From Undaria pinnatifida (lineage: Eukaryota > Sar > Phaeophyceae > Laminariales > Alariaceae), in the NCBI GenBank assembly GCA_012845835.1, contig JABAKD010000002.1, positions 10,082,120 to 10,146,119 on the forward strand: 64,000 nucleotides of DNA. Direction: 5' to 3'. Positions 41,890 through 53,694 of this stretch are shown here, piece by piece; positions within the stretch are counted from its first letter, which is position 1; the number at the start of each line of letters is the position of its first letter. Position numbers and translations under genes: made by a program. The notes under the pieces are model-generated. The model was not told the origin of the DNA. It saw nothing but the letters and a program-made list of their open reading frames with translations, and did no database searches.

Positions 41890-42990
41890 GCACATATTGA
41901 AGTGTCCCGCCCCCCCCCCCGATCCCTCTTGTGCAAACGCCCCACCCAAAATCAAAATCTGCCAGAGTAGTAAACAGTACCAGCCAGCTGATATCACCTC
42001 ATTATCTTTCTAGCCATCCATGCCGTAGCTCCAATTCATCCCCCCCCTCTCCCTCCCCCCCACTTCCCCCCCCCCCCGTTCCCTCTTGTTCAAACGCCCC
42101 ACCTAAAATCGAAATCGGCCAGAGTAATAAACACTTCTACGTATTTGATACCACGTCATTATCTTTCTAGCCATCCATGGCGTAGCTTTAATCCCCCCCG
42201 CAACGCCCCCTCCTTCCCCACCGCCCGCACGATTGCCTAGACCTAGCACCACGCGTATGGCAAGCCCCCACATATATGCGACCTAAACCTGTTGGAAACC
42301 TCCCCCCCCCTCCCCGCCAACCCCCCCTCTCCCCCCCCCCCCCCCTTTTCCCCCGCTCCCTCTTGCTCAAACGCCCCATCTAACATCGAAATCACCTTAT
42401 TATCTTTTTAAAGCCATCCATGCCACTGCTCCAATTCATCTCCCCCCCTAACGCCCCCTCCTTCCCCACCACCCGCACCATCGCCTAGACCTAGCACCAC
42501 GCGTGCAGCAAACCCCTACATCTGTGGGACCTAAAGCTTTAAAAAAAAACCTCCCCCCCCCCCCCCCCACCCACCCACCCATCCACCAACCCCCTCGAAC
42601 ACTCCGCCCTCTCCTCACTGGTTGTACGACTTACAGGGTATGCATGGTAAGCTGGTGCATTCCTTCCAAAACCGTCACATTTATCCCCTTGAAGGATTTA
42701 TAGTTTCCACTCACAGGTTGAGTTTGACTTACCGGATACACTTGATGAACTTATGCATTTCCTTCCACAGCTGTCACGTTTTGTCCCCCTCAAAAACGGG
42801 TTTTATAGTTTCCGCGCACAGACTGACTGACATCACCCTGTTGACCCTGATAGCTACACTGTAGTTGTAAGGGGAGTCGCCGACCTATATCCTTAATGAG
42901 GACACACAACCCGTAGTACACGCGATCGGAGTATCACACACAGCTTGCAAAGATGAGTTTGGACAAAATATTCGATCTCACAGCTGGAGT
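41890..42990. repeat. C-rich repeat array ending in recurrent core
   Basis: Three to four related blocks (CAAACGCCCCACCYAAAATC, CATTATCTTTCTAGCCATCC, CCTAGACCTAGCACCACGCG, C runs up to 18). The last block is homologous to 26220-26912 and ends at CTCACAGCTGGAG. No ORF of interest. Confidence 0.7.
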
Positions 42991-43527
42991 TTATTTTTAT
43001 TTTTTTAATATGTACACTGCTGTTGTCTCCTACAAATCCGACACAAGAACATCACCACGCTACGTACGGCTGTACATGCGACATACGACCCGACACAACG
43101 ACATACATATGATACGCGCGTATACATCACAATGGACACAGACAGCAGTGCATCTGCCACACCCCGCGTGGAGGGAGGGTACCTTACCGCTTTTTCGACA
43201 ACATGGTTGATGTACTCTTCAAATTTTGTACACCCTAATCCTAACCCAATGAAACGCAACAACCATTGTACGGTGAAACCCCCTTCGTCTCGTACACAGT
43301 GTGCGTCAACGATGTTGTCGAAAACAGTGGTACTGCGTGGAGGTCGGCTCAGCTTCTATTACGAGTGTAATACACGTAGTGCTGCAAAGGAACTTCGTGC
43401 CGCCGTGTGCAAGCGATTCCTCGAGGATGGTCGAGCCTTTGAACATGGTAACGGGGGGGGCGCCATAAGCACTCTTGCCGTGGCGCACGGGGTATCTTCC
43501 CATTTAAGGCTACTGTATTTCTTGCTA

Positions 43528-43779
43528 CTTTTTATTATTATTTTTTTTTTCATCCTCCGGCGGATGGGGAAAAATAAAGCGTTAGCTCACCACACTTCCA
43601 CGTATTTTCATACGCGTTGTGTGTCGATTTAACTCAGTTGCTTTCGCAGCCCAACGCTAGCTGGCGCACCCTTCGGGTCCCATTGTAGGTATAGCGTAAG
43701 CTGTCCCTATCAGTGGTCTTCGTTACAACCCCGGCAGCGCAAGCTGCCGTTGTATGCAGATGCGTGTGTATGTTGACCA
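43528..43779 (-). mobile_element. SINE-B retroposon, longest copy, 10-bp TSD
   Basis: A T-rich start, CTCCGGCGGATGGGGAAAAA signature, and the most complete far end (GCAGATGCGTGTGTATGTTG). TSD TTTCTTGCTA at 43518-43527 and 43780-43789, perfect. About 252 bp. Confidence 0.88.
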
Positions 43780-43857
43780 TTTCTTGCTATATTCTGTACA
43801 TCGTGCTGGATCTCTTCCCAGTATTGGCATTTTACTGGCATGAGCCTACTCGTACTT

Positions 43858-44162
43858 TTTTTTTTTTTTTTTTTCGCACACATCTACTTTCCAGCTTGTG
43901 GACAAGCCGTGGTCATAGGTGTCGTCCCTTCTCCCCCCCGGTTCTTGCCTTCAATTTTTATCGCGCATAGGGTTCAGCAATCCCACTGCTCGTCGGTTTT
44001 CATCGAGTGTTGCTAACTCACGCCCCCGCGCTTTCCGCAAGTCAGTTTGTGCGCAAGAAAAAGTCCCCACGAATTTATACGAGTATGCACTTGGGGGGGT
44101 TGAAACTCACGAAACCGACCTATACCAGGGTCGAGGATAACCTGATAACCCACCGGGGCGAC
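43858..44162 (-). mobile_element. SINE-A, inverted, TSD CGTACTT
   Basis: A poly-T run (A-tail of the minus strand) at 43858-43874 is followed by the SINE-A body, ending at the tRNA-like head (GATAACCCACCGGGGCGAC). TSD CGTACTT at 43851-43857 and 44163-44169. It sits 79 bp from a SINE-B copy. Confidence 0.88.
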
Positions 44163-45048
44163 CGTACTTATAATAGCTCGGTCTCTTCCAGCTTCCCGCC
44201 ATCAAATACTGCTGCTTGATGAAATGGTACGGAAAGCGAGCAGTTCAATCTCAAACTTATCTCCATGACATGTGCTTTGTTCGTACGAGTATGCTATCGA
44301 TGTGGCAACTAGTGTATATGCTATATACCTGGCACAGCAGTAGTAGGAGTGAACGTGATCACGAAAACATTCAAAACAGTACAGATATTGTATGAACACA
44401 AAGAAGGCCATACAAAAATCATCAACATTTTTGGAGGACGCACGTCCGCTATCATTCTGCTGTTCAGGCGCAAATACCAAAACATGTTATCATCTCTCAT
44501 GGTCAAAAACTCCTGAAAAACACCGAGCTCGTCGCGTGCGTTTCTTACTTGGTTTCAGGGTGTACCTGATTTTGGCTCGAAGAGGCAAGGTGTATCTGAT
44601 TTTAGCTTTAGCTCTATTATGTAAGCTGCTGCTGCTGCTGTTGTGGTGTTTTTTTGCGAATTCGTTCTCGCGACTATCGCAACAGCTAGCCGCAAACAAC
44701 TTTTTTACTCGCGCTGTACTCGTAACCTCCAAAAATATATTCTTTCTGCGCACAGACTTCAGAACTACCCGTCTTGCCCCTAGTCCGTAGCCCTTCAGCC
44801 TATTTTCCTCAGGTGCGATTGAGCTTTTTAAGTACACTTGGTAGTTGTACACATATGTCCCGGTTCTTGCGCTCATTTGTTAAAGGAGTATGTCTACTGC
44901 CATATGCACGAGCTCGTACCACCAGGCAGTTGTTATCCCACGATAATCAGTCGTAAAACTGTGGTTTGCTCGATTTTGACGGGGGGGGATGCCACCCCGG
45001 TTTTGTTTTGTAGAGCATGTCTATCTTTTCTTGATACACTTGGGCTGT

Positions 45049-45110
45049 GAGACCGAGGATTTCGTCGAAACTCTTCTTTGCATGCTGGATGTGATGCGTT
45101 GGTCCGGCGT
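45049..45110 (-). repeat. Recurrent core motif copy, inverted
   Basis: GAGGATTTCGTCGAAACTCTTCTTTGCATGCTGG on the plus strand; the minus strand would read KSFDEILGLTA with AAG in place of the usual ATG. Confidence 0.55.
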
Positions 45111-45215
45111 GTTGTGGGACTGTGTATGTGTGTCCTCATGAAGGTTATAGGTGGGTTTTTCCCCTCGGTGCTAGCTAGTATATACCAGAGCCAACAGGAC
45201 CGTTTTACATAGACT

Positions 45216-45465
45216 TTTTATTTATTTTTTTATTCTCCGGCGGATGGGGAAAAATACAGCTTGAGCTCACCACACTTCCACGTATTTGCACACTCGTCGT
45301 TTGTCAATTTAACTCAATTGTATTCGCATGCTAGCGGGGGTATCCTTCAATCCCCTTGGCAGCGACAGCGCGAGCTATCCCTACCTGCGGTCACCGTTCC
45401 TACTCCAGCAGCGCAAGCTGCCGGTTTATACGGATGCGTGAGTATGGTGACCCTACTTGATCCCT
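45216..45465 (-). mobile_element. SINE-B retroposon copy
   Basis: TATTCTCCGGCGGATGGGGAAAAA start with T-rich lead, full body and far end (ACGGATGCGTGAGTATGGTG). No convincing TSD found. Confidence 0.75.
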
Positions 45466-46366
45466 GGTGATCAGGTGCGATGGAGATAGCCACCCGGAAA
45501 GTCATCCCTCCGGGTAGTGTGGGACTTGCGAAAGCTCACGCGCTAACAAGCCCGTGGCCATGAGCAAACCACCTTCCACCAGATGTGGCCCACTTACGTT
45601 CACCCTACCCGTTCGGGCCTTGGTCTGCGAATACGTATAGCCTTTAATGATTTGATAATCTGTGCACGGAAATGGTATAACCCACTTTGAGGGAAGCGAT
45701 CGCTGCCTCCTTTCGACACTGCGATGCTAACTCGTTCTCCAGTGCCACAGACGAACGTTTATCGCGGACCCAGCAGCTCTCGTGGATTGGCGCTCTGGGT
45801 GTGTCTGGATGGTTGCTTGAAATCGACAAATTATCGAAACTCGTCTTTAAATGCTGTGTGATACTGTACGATCGCGTGCACCACTATTCATAGGTGTATA
45901 ATGACCTGTTAATAGTGAATTGGTCAGATAGGGCGATGACTAGTGATGACGGCGACTCTCGTGGATGGGTGGTAGTCTGGCGATGCCATCTCCTGTTGCC
46001 GAATGGCCTCGTACTTTTCTGGCACGCACTTTTGTCGCCATACCCCCGCTATCGCTCGAATTCCATAACGCCTCTGTATATCATATAACACGTATACACT
46101 GCTGTTTGGTTCAGTCAGGTACCATACTAGGTTGTTTGCGATTTCCAAAGTATGTTGGGTTGGAGAAAATGTGAAAATAGTATCAAAACTGACGACGAGT
46201 TTCACAACCCAAGGTCGACCTACCCACGAGAAAACGAGATTGGAATATTACAAAATGGTAGGAAAACTTTTTTCGTAACCATTTTTTTCGCTGGTAGTTG
46301 ATGAGATGGGTTGGCCTGGGATTGTGGCGTTCGACGGTTTCATTACTATGATACAACAGTAGTAAC

Positions 46367-46540
46367 TTTTCTTTTTTCATCACATCCGGCGGATGGGGAA
46401 AAATCAAGCTTAAGCTCACCACACTTGCACGTGTTTTCGTACGCGTCGCGTGTTGTCGATTTAACTCAATTGCATTCGCAATCCAGCTGGTTTTCTGGCG
46501 TGTCCTTCGGTTCCCGCGATAGCGATAGCGCGAGCTGTCC
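46367..46540 (-). mobile_element. SINE-B retroposon, 5'-truncated, 10-bp TSD
   Basis: Body from the T-rich tail and CATCCGGCGGATGGGGAAAA to GATAGCGCGAGCTGTCC, about 75 bp shorter at the far end than the 43528 copy. Perfect TSD CAGTAGTAAC at 46357-46366 and 46541-46550. Truncation at the end away from the tail is typical of incomplete target-primed reverse transcription. Confidence 0.88.
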
Positions 46541-47028
46541 CAGTAGTAACGTCGTACGTTTTCGTACCCAACTCCTACCCAACCAAAATTGATATCAATA
46601 GTTCGCAAAAACCCTAATAGTAGCGGTGAAGTCCTGACATCTCACAGCCCCATGTGTCTTTCATAAGTATTAAATAATAGCGTAAGTCTGTATATATTGG
46701 GGGGCTTTTTGTCAGGTGTGTTTGCGATGTTGACATATCTGGTATAAAAATGGAGATCCGAGGTGAAAATGTGAACACATCAAAATATCAAAATATCATA
46801 ATACCGAACTACCAACGTATTATATACTAGGTATTAATCTCACATTGTCGAAATGTGCACCTACCAAGCACTCGTACCTCGTAACCCGAGACTGTATTAA
46901 CGGGAATTTCTTTGGTTCAGTAGTGTGCTATCGAGACCAGGTAGGCTAAATATGATTGGCAGGGCGGTGGTCGAGGGGAAGGCATCGCCTACCCCAACCA
47001 GAACCCTAACCCCAACCCGAAGGTTATA

Positions 47029-47340
47029 CCCGGTCGTCCCGGTGGCGTATCAGGTTATCCTCGAGCCTGGTATAGGTCAGTTTCGTGAGTTCGAGCCCCG
47101 CCGAGTGCATACTCGTATAAATTCGTTGGGACTTTTTCTTGTGGACAAATTGACCTGCGGAAAGCGCGAGAGCGTGAGTTGGCAATACTCGATGAACAAT
47201 CGACGAGCAGTGAGATTGCTAAACCCTATGCGCGATAAAAATTGAAGGCAAGAACCGGGGAGGAGAAGGGATGACACCTGTGACCACGGCTTGTCCAGAA
47301 GCTGGAAAGTAAAAGTATGCAAAAAAAAGAAGAAAGAAAT
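47029..47340 (+). mobile_element. SINE-A with 10-bp TSD that seeded a tandem repeat
   Basis: tRNA-like head, body and A-rich tail as in other copies. Perfect TSD GAAGGTTATA at 47019-47028 and 47341-47350. The right duplication is followed by further (AACCC)GAAGGTTA(TA) copies to about 47388. A CCCTAACCCCAACCC telomere-like stretch precedes the left duplication. Confidence 0.9.
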
Positions 47341-47905
47341 GAAGGTTATAACCCGAAGGTTAACCCGAAGGTTATAACCCGAAGGTTATGGGGTGACCCG
47401 TGCTTGGATGCTTTGGATTGTGAAGTGTGGCCGTCCTGGATGCTGTGTTTTGGCCGTCGTTGATGCTGTGCTTTGGCCGGCGTGGATGCTGTGCTTTAGA
47501 AAGATGAACCACCGATATATTTTTTCCGTCTGAAACACGTGTGTATTATTGTCGTAACCTATGATTGTATAGTAGTGATTATATAATATGCTTCGATCTC
47601 ACGGCTGGAGTGTAATTTTATTTTTATAACATGATATCTGAACAGGTGTAGTGTAACTTCAAGCAGCTGTTTGTGCCTGTGCGACCACAATCACTCGAGG
47701 AGTGCTCTTAGCAATTTTTCGATTTCGCCGGCCGTGACAACACAAATGATATTTTCCGAAATTTGAATTTAAAGTTTGAATTTGAAACTCGAACTTTTCG
47801 AAGATTAAAGTTTCCAATCTTCTGTTTTTCAGCTTCGTGGACTGTGAGTTTGTGAGCGGCTCGTAAGAGCTATACCTTGGCTATACGGGTATAAGCTGTT
47901 GATCA

Positions 47906-47962
47906 CAGCTGTGAAAACGAGGATTTCGTCAAAAGTCATCTTTGCATGTTACGTCACGTGAT
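47906..47962 (-). repeat. Recurrent core motif copy, inverted
   Basis: GAGGATTTCGTCAAAAGTCATCTTTGCATG on the plus strand; the minus-strand frame reads MTFDEILVFTAV. Confidence 0.55.
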
Positions 47963-47974
47963 ACATATCATACA

Positions 47975-48745
47975 ACGTGGCCCTTCGGGACGGCGTTGAC
48001 CTGATAGAGGTCGTCGCAAGTCGACAGGGGGGAATACGGGCGTTCCAATGATATGTATGCGCTACTGTTTTTGCTGCTGCTATACGCTTCGTAGACCTGG
48101 TATGAGGTCCGACGATGTGTGTTTGATCGTTGCATTGGACGTGCAACTGTTGTTGTCGTGGATCGATTTCCTACTTTACAACAACCACACACATACGCTG
48201 CGACTATTGGCACCAAGGCGAGAGCTTATGAAACACGGCTGTCGGGTACTGCTTTACTGCTGCTGTGCTGCTGCAGTGTGCTGGTGTTGTGACTTGGGGG
48301 CTTGGCGGCTGCTTTTGAAAGAACAATTCGCCGCTTTATTCTTGATCGTATTGTGTGCCTATGACAACACACTGCTGTCTATCCTCACGTACCTGGTACA
48401 TACAGAAGCGCACACATATACATGTGCACGCAGAAGCAGCACAGCATCAGCTGTACAACGGAAACCGTGCTCCAAGCTCTCGCGTTTGTTGCCAGATAGG
48501 TTGCATGTGTGTTTATTGTTGGTGCACAGCAGCAGAAGGAGATCGAACCACGGCAACGTGTTTCACGTCCAATGCGTCTGTCAGACCCACATCGCCGAGC
48601 CTCAATACCCACCCGTATACAAAACATACAGCAGCGGCAAAAGAAAACAGTAGCCCCTACATATCATTGGAACGCCTGTGTTCCCCCTTTTTATAGACTT
48701 GCGACGCCCTCAGGATGTCAAGTCAACCCTGTCCCCAAGGAGAAC
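47975..48745. mobile_element. Large inverted-repeat (foldback) element, ~250-bp arms
   Basis: The arm at about 47975-48235 is repeated in inverse orientation at about 48485-48745, recognisable by GTCGTCGCAAGTCGACAG, GGCGTTCCAATGATATGTAT, CATTGGACGTG and CACACACATACGCTGC. Arms are diverged (several mismatches per 20 bases), so the element is old. A third partial copy of the outer arm lies at about 48830-48950. The centre is open on the plus strand for 200 codons, but the product is a Cys/Leu-rich low-quality string. Confidence 0.7.
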
Positions 48746-49390
48746 GTTATTGTTCGAGTACAGCAGTACAAGACTCCCCTCCATGATGTATTTGCCTTGA
48801 AAACCCGCGGGTACCGCACGTTCAAAAGGGGAAACAGAGGCACGGTACAAGGTTCCCCTTCGGATGGGGTTGGCTTGATGTCTCGGGGGGGTCGCAAGGG
48901 GGAACAGAGGCGTTCCTATGAGCTGTATACCCGGTACTCTATCGTAAAAAAAACTATTGAAAGCTAGGGAAAGGGCAATTAGCCACCGTCCAGGTAAGCG
49001 GGCAAGTAACACCGACTACATATGTATAGCCAGCCCAAAGGAGTTCATAGAGTATTCTATACCAGGTTTTAGCCCTGCGGCCTCCGGAGGAACCGTGAAA
49101 ATGTTTGGATAACACTCGAACGGGGTTTTCTGTCTTGCTCTGCGCGTCAGAAAGTTGGCACCGGTACTGCTGCGTCGACGAAATTTTGGCTTTTATTGCC
49201 ATAGCCCATAGCCTGGATCAATATACCATAACCTGGGTTCTCTCCGTATCTTTCGATGTGTGCTTCGATGGCGGTAGCTGTTGTTTGGCAAAAATACTCG
49301 CTGGATAACGGGGCTCCTTACTAACCCGAAACCGCCGGAAGGTTATTATTTGTTGTGCTGCATTGTGAATATTTTTTTCCGTTTATTTTG

Positions 49391-49655
49391 GAGCCATCCC
49401 ACGGTAGGGTTGCATCAAAAAGTCCCTGAGTTCCTCGCATGAGGGACTCAATATCTCACCCGAAAAAAGACTTCGAAGGCGTTCGTTCGCACAACCCGAC
49501 CAAGCTTCTATGCCTTAGTCCTAAAAAAAAAATGTACTCGTGAAATTATATCATTGGCCGGCAGTTCCGCAGTTCCTCACATGAGGAACTCAATCGACCA
49601 GGGACGTTTTGGCGCAATCATACAGCTGCAACCCCCCCCTACCGTGGGATGCCTC
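49391..49655. mobile_element. MITE, GAGYCATCCCA family, TSD TTTG
   Basis: Left GAGCCATCCCACGGTAGGGT, right CCCTACCGTGGGATGCCTC inverted, 4-bp TSD TTTG. Subterminal GAGTTCCTCGCATGAGGGACTC-like palindromes at both sides. No ORF. Confidence 0.85.
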
Positions 49656-49759
49656 TTTGGCCGTAGTGAGTTCTGTCATCGGGTTGCTTTATAAGTTCAC
49701 TCAGAATCAGTTTTTTGGTGGGGGTATGGAAGTCCTGATGTGAGGACTCTCAACGCGCA

Positions 49760-50160
49760 CGGTTTCCGTGGCACGTGTCCGTTAGTCGGTACGACTTGAG
49801 TCACCAACCAGTGGCACGTGTCCATTAGTCGGTAGGACTTGAGTCACCAACAAGTTATTAGTCGGACAAATATTAGTCGTTTCCTGGAGGTGCCGACCAT
49901 CCAACTTATTGGATTTCCATCGTACTTGTAGGAGAGTGCTTGATGCAGGATGCTTTTTTGTGTTTTTTGGGCGGGCACTCCCCTGCGGCGGGATGGGGGG
50001 CTACTTGGCTCACTTCGCTCGCCTGACTTAAGTCGGTAAAACACTCCCCTGCGCGGGGGGGGGGAACTTGGCTCGCTTTGCTCGCCTGCCTTCAGTCGGT
50101 AAGTCGGCTGGCCATCAGCTGGTTTCACCAGTCGTCTTGACGACTAAAGCTAGTTAGTTC
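49760..50160. repeat. Repeats with ACTTGAGTCACCAAC and AAGTCGG motifs
   Basis: A 55-bp segment (GGCACGTGTCCRTTAGTCGG and ACTTGAGTCACCAAC) is duplicated at 49765 and 49810. Then ACTCCCCTGCG...TTGGCTC(A/G)CTT(C/T)GCTCGCCTG is duplicated at 49977 and 50043. Related AAGTCGGCTGG motifs occur at 61620-61900. Confidence 0.6.
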
Positions 50161-50184
50161 AAGCAAGTACAGCCATAGTCCCGC

Positions 50185-50860
50185 GTGCCGTACTCGTTAG
50201 TCCGGGGTTTAGTTTAGCGCGGTGAAAATCTCTGGTCGCTGTATACCTCGTCGTACAGAGTACCGCGCTATTCCACGATAGTTCGGGATCCCACTTTAGT
50301 GCGGGTGCTGTCGTGTGGCAAGGTCCCGCACTATTCCTTAGTAGCGAGCAGTGGGGAATCACGACGACTTTGGGTTTAGGATTTAGATTTTAGTTGCTGC
50401 TGGTGTAGTTTTTGGTTGTTTTCCCGCTCACTGCTGTACTGCTGTGTACACTGCGGAGCTCAACATGAACCGAAACACCCCTCTCACAACGCAACGTCAT
50501 TTTGGACCCGCTGGCTTCTGTGCTGCTGCTGCTGGTGCCGTTGTTGGTCCTCGTAGTAGCTCGTGGGCCGCCTATGCAGGCCTTGTAAAGAAACATGTAC
50601 GAGCATGCATGGAAAACGTGACAGTTTGTGTGCGCGGCGTGTGCTTCCGGTACAGTAGAGGTCTCCAATAGTGCGGTATCCCTATATAAGGCGGTATCCC
50701 GATGTAAGGCGGTCGCAATCGCGTGGAACGACTGAGGAATTGCACTCATAAACTGGAATGAATAAGGCGGCTTCCCTTAATAAGGCGGTCACATCCCTCT
50801 CTATAGTGTATACCACACCACCGCCTTATTTGGGGACCCCTGTATAGTGCTGTATTACGC
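50185..50860. mobile_element. Diverged foldback elements (TAGTGCGGG / AAGGCGG steps)
   Basis: Repeated AATAGTGCGG, TATAAGGCGGTATCCC and inverted ACCGCCTTATTTGGGGACCC steps, in the style of the elements at 40315 and 5763. Boundaries are approximate. Confidence 0.4.
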
Positions 50861-51382
50861 GAAGGGGCTCTGGATAAAATGCTCTACAGCCTGTAACCGT
50901 AATCCCAGCGCCAACCTCGGGCCGACCTGTATGGAAGATATCCGGAAAAAATCAAACAAAAAATGCTTTCGGGAGAAACATCGACCATATTTTACAATTT
51001 TTCAAGGACGTCAGCTGTGAGTTCATATTATTGTTCGTACCTGATACCCTGGTACTAGTATTTTTTGGGCCATTTCCATGCTAAATAACATGTATACTTG
51101 ATTGTTTTATTGCGGACCCCGCATATGCTATCCAGTCCCGGGTCGTAGAACAGGTTGTAAAGCTGTGGAGGGGAAGGATACCTAAATATGTCAAGAGTAG
51201 GTCGACCTATTTTGTATTGCTCTTACGGTCATCGATTGAATGCATGAAAACAACTACTCAACACTCTGTGGATGCACGGAAGTTAATGCCGGAACGGTCT
51301 GTGATGTGGCCGACGGATGAGTCGTTCTAACGAATATCTTATAGCCCTTTTAGAGCTGCAAAAATGATTTTCGACATAATCA

Positions 51383-51602
51383 CGCATCCCGTACACGTAT
51401 ACAACGGCAGCTGCTAGTAGCTTGCGGTGCTGGAGTAGTAACGGTGACGGCCGGTAGGGACAGCTCGCGCTGTCGCTATCACGGGAACTGAAGAATACGC
51501 CAGCTAGCGCTGGATTGCGAACACAATGGAGTGAAATTGACGCACATGTACAAAAATACGTGGAATTGTGGTGAGCTTGAGCTTTATTTTTGCCCATCCG
51601 CC
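51383..51602 (+). mobile_element. SINE-B retroposon, opposite orientation, 9-bp TSD
   Basis: The only copy of this family whose sense strand is the plus strand: ACAACGGCAGCTGCTAGTAG start to GCCCATCCGCC end. It lacks an A-tail. TSD ACATAATCA at 51374-51382 and 51603-51611. Confidence 0.85.
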
Positions 51603-52239
51603 ACATAATCAAAGAATACCAGGTACGAAATTATAAAAAGCATCTACACTAATTCCAAGTAATTTGTCGCCCCAAAAGTGAGCGCAGTTCTACAACGTAG
51701 TTTTTTGGTACATGACCAACCAGGTCTAACGAATACCGTGAATATTACCATTATATCTTTACTGGTGCGTACTGTTTGGCCGTCCATGCTTCATTCCCCC
51801 CCCAGCCTCCACATGCTTCCTGCTACTGACACCTTCACCGTGTTGCTGTATGTGTCGTATCGTATTGTACCCTATGTCAGCGTTGCACAAGCGGTGGTCG
51901 CGGCGCCTGCTGCTGCGCCTGCTGCTGCGCCTGCCGCTGCTACTGCTACTACGACAGGGATTGGTTATAGCGGGACGGAGACAACGTGAGCTGTGGTTCC
52001 AGCGATTTGAGCACTCGGTTCCAAAAACCCGACAGTCAGATTGAAAGACGCAAAACTGCTCATATCCCCGCACGCAACTGACTTGTAGTACCTAAATCAG
52101 CTACGTACCGGTAGGTAACTATTCGATGCGACTCGACGAGAGAAGAAATAGCTGCGTTCTTCTCGTGATCAACACGAAGGCGTGTACCGTAGTGGGGACG
52201 GAGGAGAAGAGCCAGCTTAGTGACCCCGGGTCTGAGTTG

Positions 52240-52475
52240 CGTCTAGGTACGGAGAAGGAGAAGGGAGAGTGCGAGGATAGTAGAAGGAATGAGCAAAAAA
52301 AAAAAGGTAACCACAGTAGTGGGCGACCTACTACTAGTATAGTCAAAAGTTCGACCCAATCGACGATTAGAGGGATTGCTGAACCCTCTGCGTCACAAAA
52401 AAATGGAAGCACCTACCGGAGGGGAGAAGGGGCTACAACGGTGATGGCGGCTTGTGACACGTGCAACTGTTAAGG
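52240..52475 (+). mobile_element. Diverged SINE-A 3' portion
   Basis: GGATTGCTGAACCCTCTGCG and the GGAGGGGAGAAGGGGC...GGCTTGTGACACGTG end match the SINE-A body with many changes. The head is not recognisable. Confidence 0.4.
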
Positions 52476-53190
52476 TGTACCTTTTTTTGGCTGATGCTCC
52501 TAACCGCTTGAGGAGCTCTACACCTCACCCGAAAATATGTTCTTGGGTATCATAACTGAAAAGTGCAAACCAATTAGCAAACCCATGTGTGGAGGAAAGG
52601 TGGTGGGAAAGATGCGTAGAATGGTCGTCACACATGTGAGATAGGAAGATTTGTCGGAAGGTATAAACCCATCCGAAGTTGTTCCTATTACCCCGGCAAA
52701 TTCGGTACATGATGAGATCGATTTGCCGATTTCGGAGATCGCCCCGCGCTCTCTGGCACTCTGGCACTCTCACATCCTTCGCTGATGAAGCGAAGGAAGA
52801 CTGACTCTCCTTGCCTCACATCGCACGGAAGAAAGTACCCTTGGCAGCGGGGAAAACGCTGCCGCATCAATTGGGACCCTCTCGTCGACTAGGGGGGCTC
52901 CATACATGGCTTAGTATGAACATGAGTTTTGTGGTGAAACAAGAGTGGCATTCCGACGACTTTTGGATTCAGGAATACTGCCGTTCAGAAAATATTTTTT
53001 AGCCAAAAAGAGGTATACCTTAAAATGTCCATCGTAGCACGCGTCTTGTCCGAAAGGTGGACGGTAACAGCGATGGAGATGGAAAGTCAGCCCAACTCTT
53101 TATCTCTAAAACGACTCTTGCTTGCTCCCTTGATCCTGAATATTGTCTATACAAAAAAAAAATCGCGCTCCGGCTGCACGACGGGGGCAG

Positions 53191-53269
53191 GAGCGTATGG
53201 GAACCTATTTGGGCCGAGGAGCACAAGAGGTACTACTACTACGACAAGACCACCGGGGCGTCACAGTGG
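53191..53269 (+). CDS. WW gene exon 2: most of second WW domain
   Basis: Reads SVWEPIWAEEHKRYYYYDKT followed by TGASQW. The first Trp, the four-Tyr central strand, the D-K-T-T-G turn and the second Trp of a WW domain are all present, and the exon ends exactly after TGG at a GTGAGG donor. The first base completes the Arg codon begun in exon 1. The acceptor GACGGGGGCAG lacks a strong pyrimidine tract. The missing last element of the domain is supplied by the start of exon 3. Confidence 0.8.
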
Positions 53270-53495
53270 GTGAGGGTGATAAAAAACGTACTGGTATTAT
53301 CGATGCGTTTGTCGATATTCATTATCCCTCGCGTGTGAAAACTAATTAATGTTTCTGAATTTTGGTGTGTGATTCATCTTTTTATTGTTATTTTGGCGTT
53401 GAATCGTAGGTTTGTGAATGTGTCGATCGGGGGCCGAGTTATCGTCGCCCTCCGTTAGAGTTTGAGCACGAGTCACTGCCGCTGCATGCTGCTAC

Positions 53496-53694
53496 TTTTT
53501 TTTTTTTTTCTTAATTTATCCTCCGGCGGATGGGCAAAAAATTAGCTTAAGCTCACCATACTTGCACGTATTTTCATACACGTCGTGTGCCAATTTGTCT
53601 CAATTATGTTCGCAATCCAGCTGGTTTTCTGGCGTATCCTTCAGTTCCCGTGGTAGCGAAAGCGCGAGCCGTCCCTACCGGCGGTCACCGTTTC
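53496..53694 (-). mobile_element. SINE-B retroposon, 9-bp TSD, in WW gene intron 2
   Basis: T14 lead, CCTCCGGCGGATGGGCAAAA signature, truncated far end. Perfect TSD TGCTGCTAC at 53487-53495 and 53695-53703. Confidence 0.88.

Larger units (their letters stand above)
32535..53190 (+). other. WW gene intron 1 (20,656 bp), packed with mobile elements
   Basis: Opens with GTAACG and closes with CACGACGGGGGCAG. It contains SINE-A and SINE-B copies, GAGYCATCCCA MITEs, foldback elements, a large inverted-repeat element, microsatellites and several recurrent-core copies, listed separately. Stretches not listed (for example 32680-33840, 38150-39380, 39560-40310, 44220-45040, 52480-53180) show no gene or repeat I can support. 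Confidence 0.6.

Noticed and set aside
43132-43632. Plus-strand frame of 166 codons
   Set aside because: It runs into the T-rich tail and body of a SINE-B copy and its start has no coding bias or domain.
44490-44876. Overlapping frames on both strands near 44.4-44.9 kb
   Set aside because: Short, low-complexity, no splice context or domain; part of repeat-rich intron 1.
48048-48653. Plus-strand frame of 201 codons
   Set aside because: It spans both arms of a foldback element; the translation is Cys/Leu-rich without conserved features.
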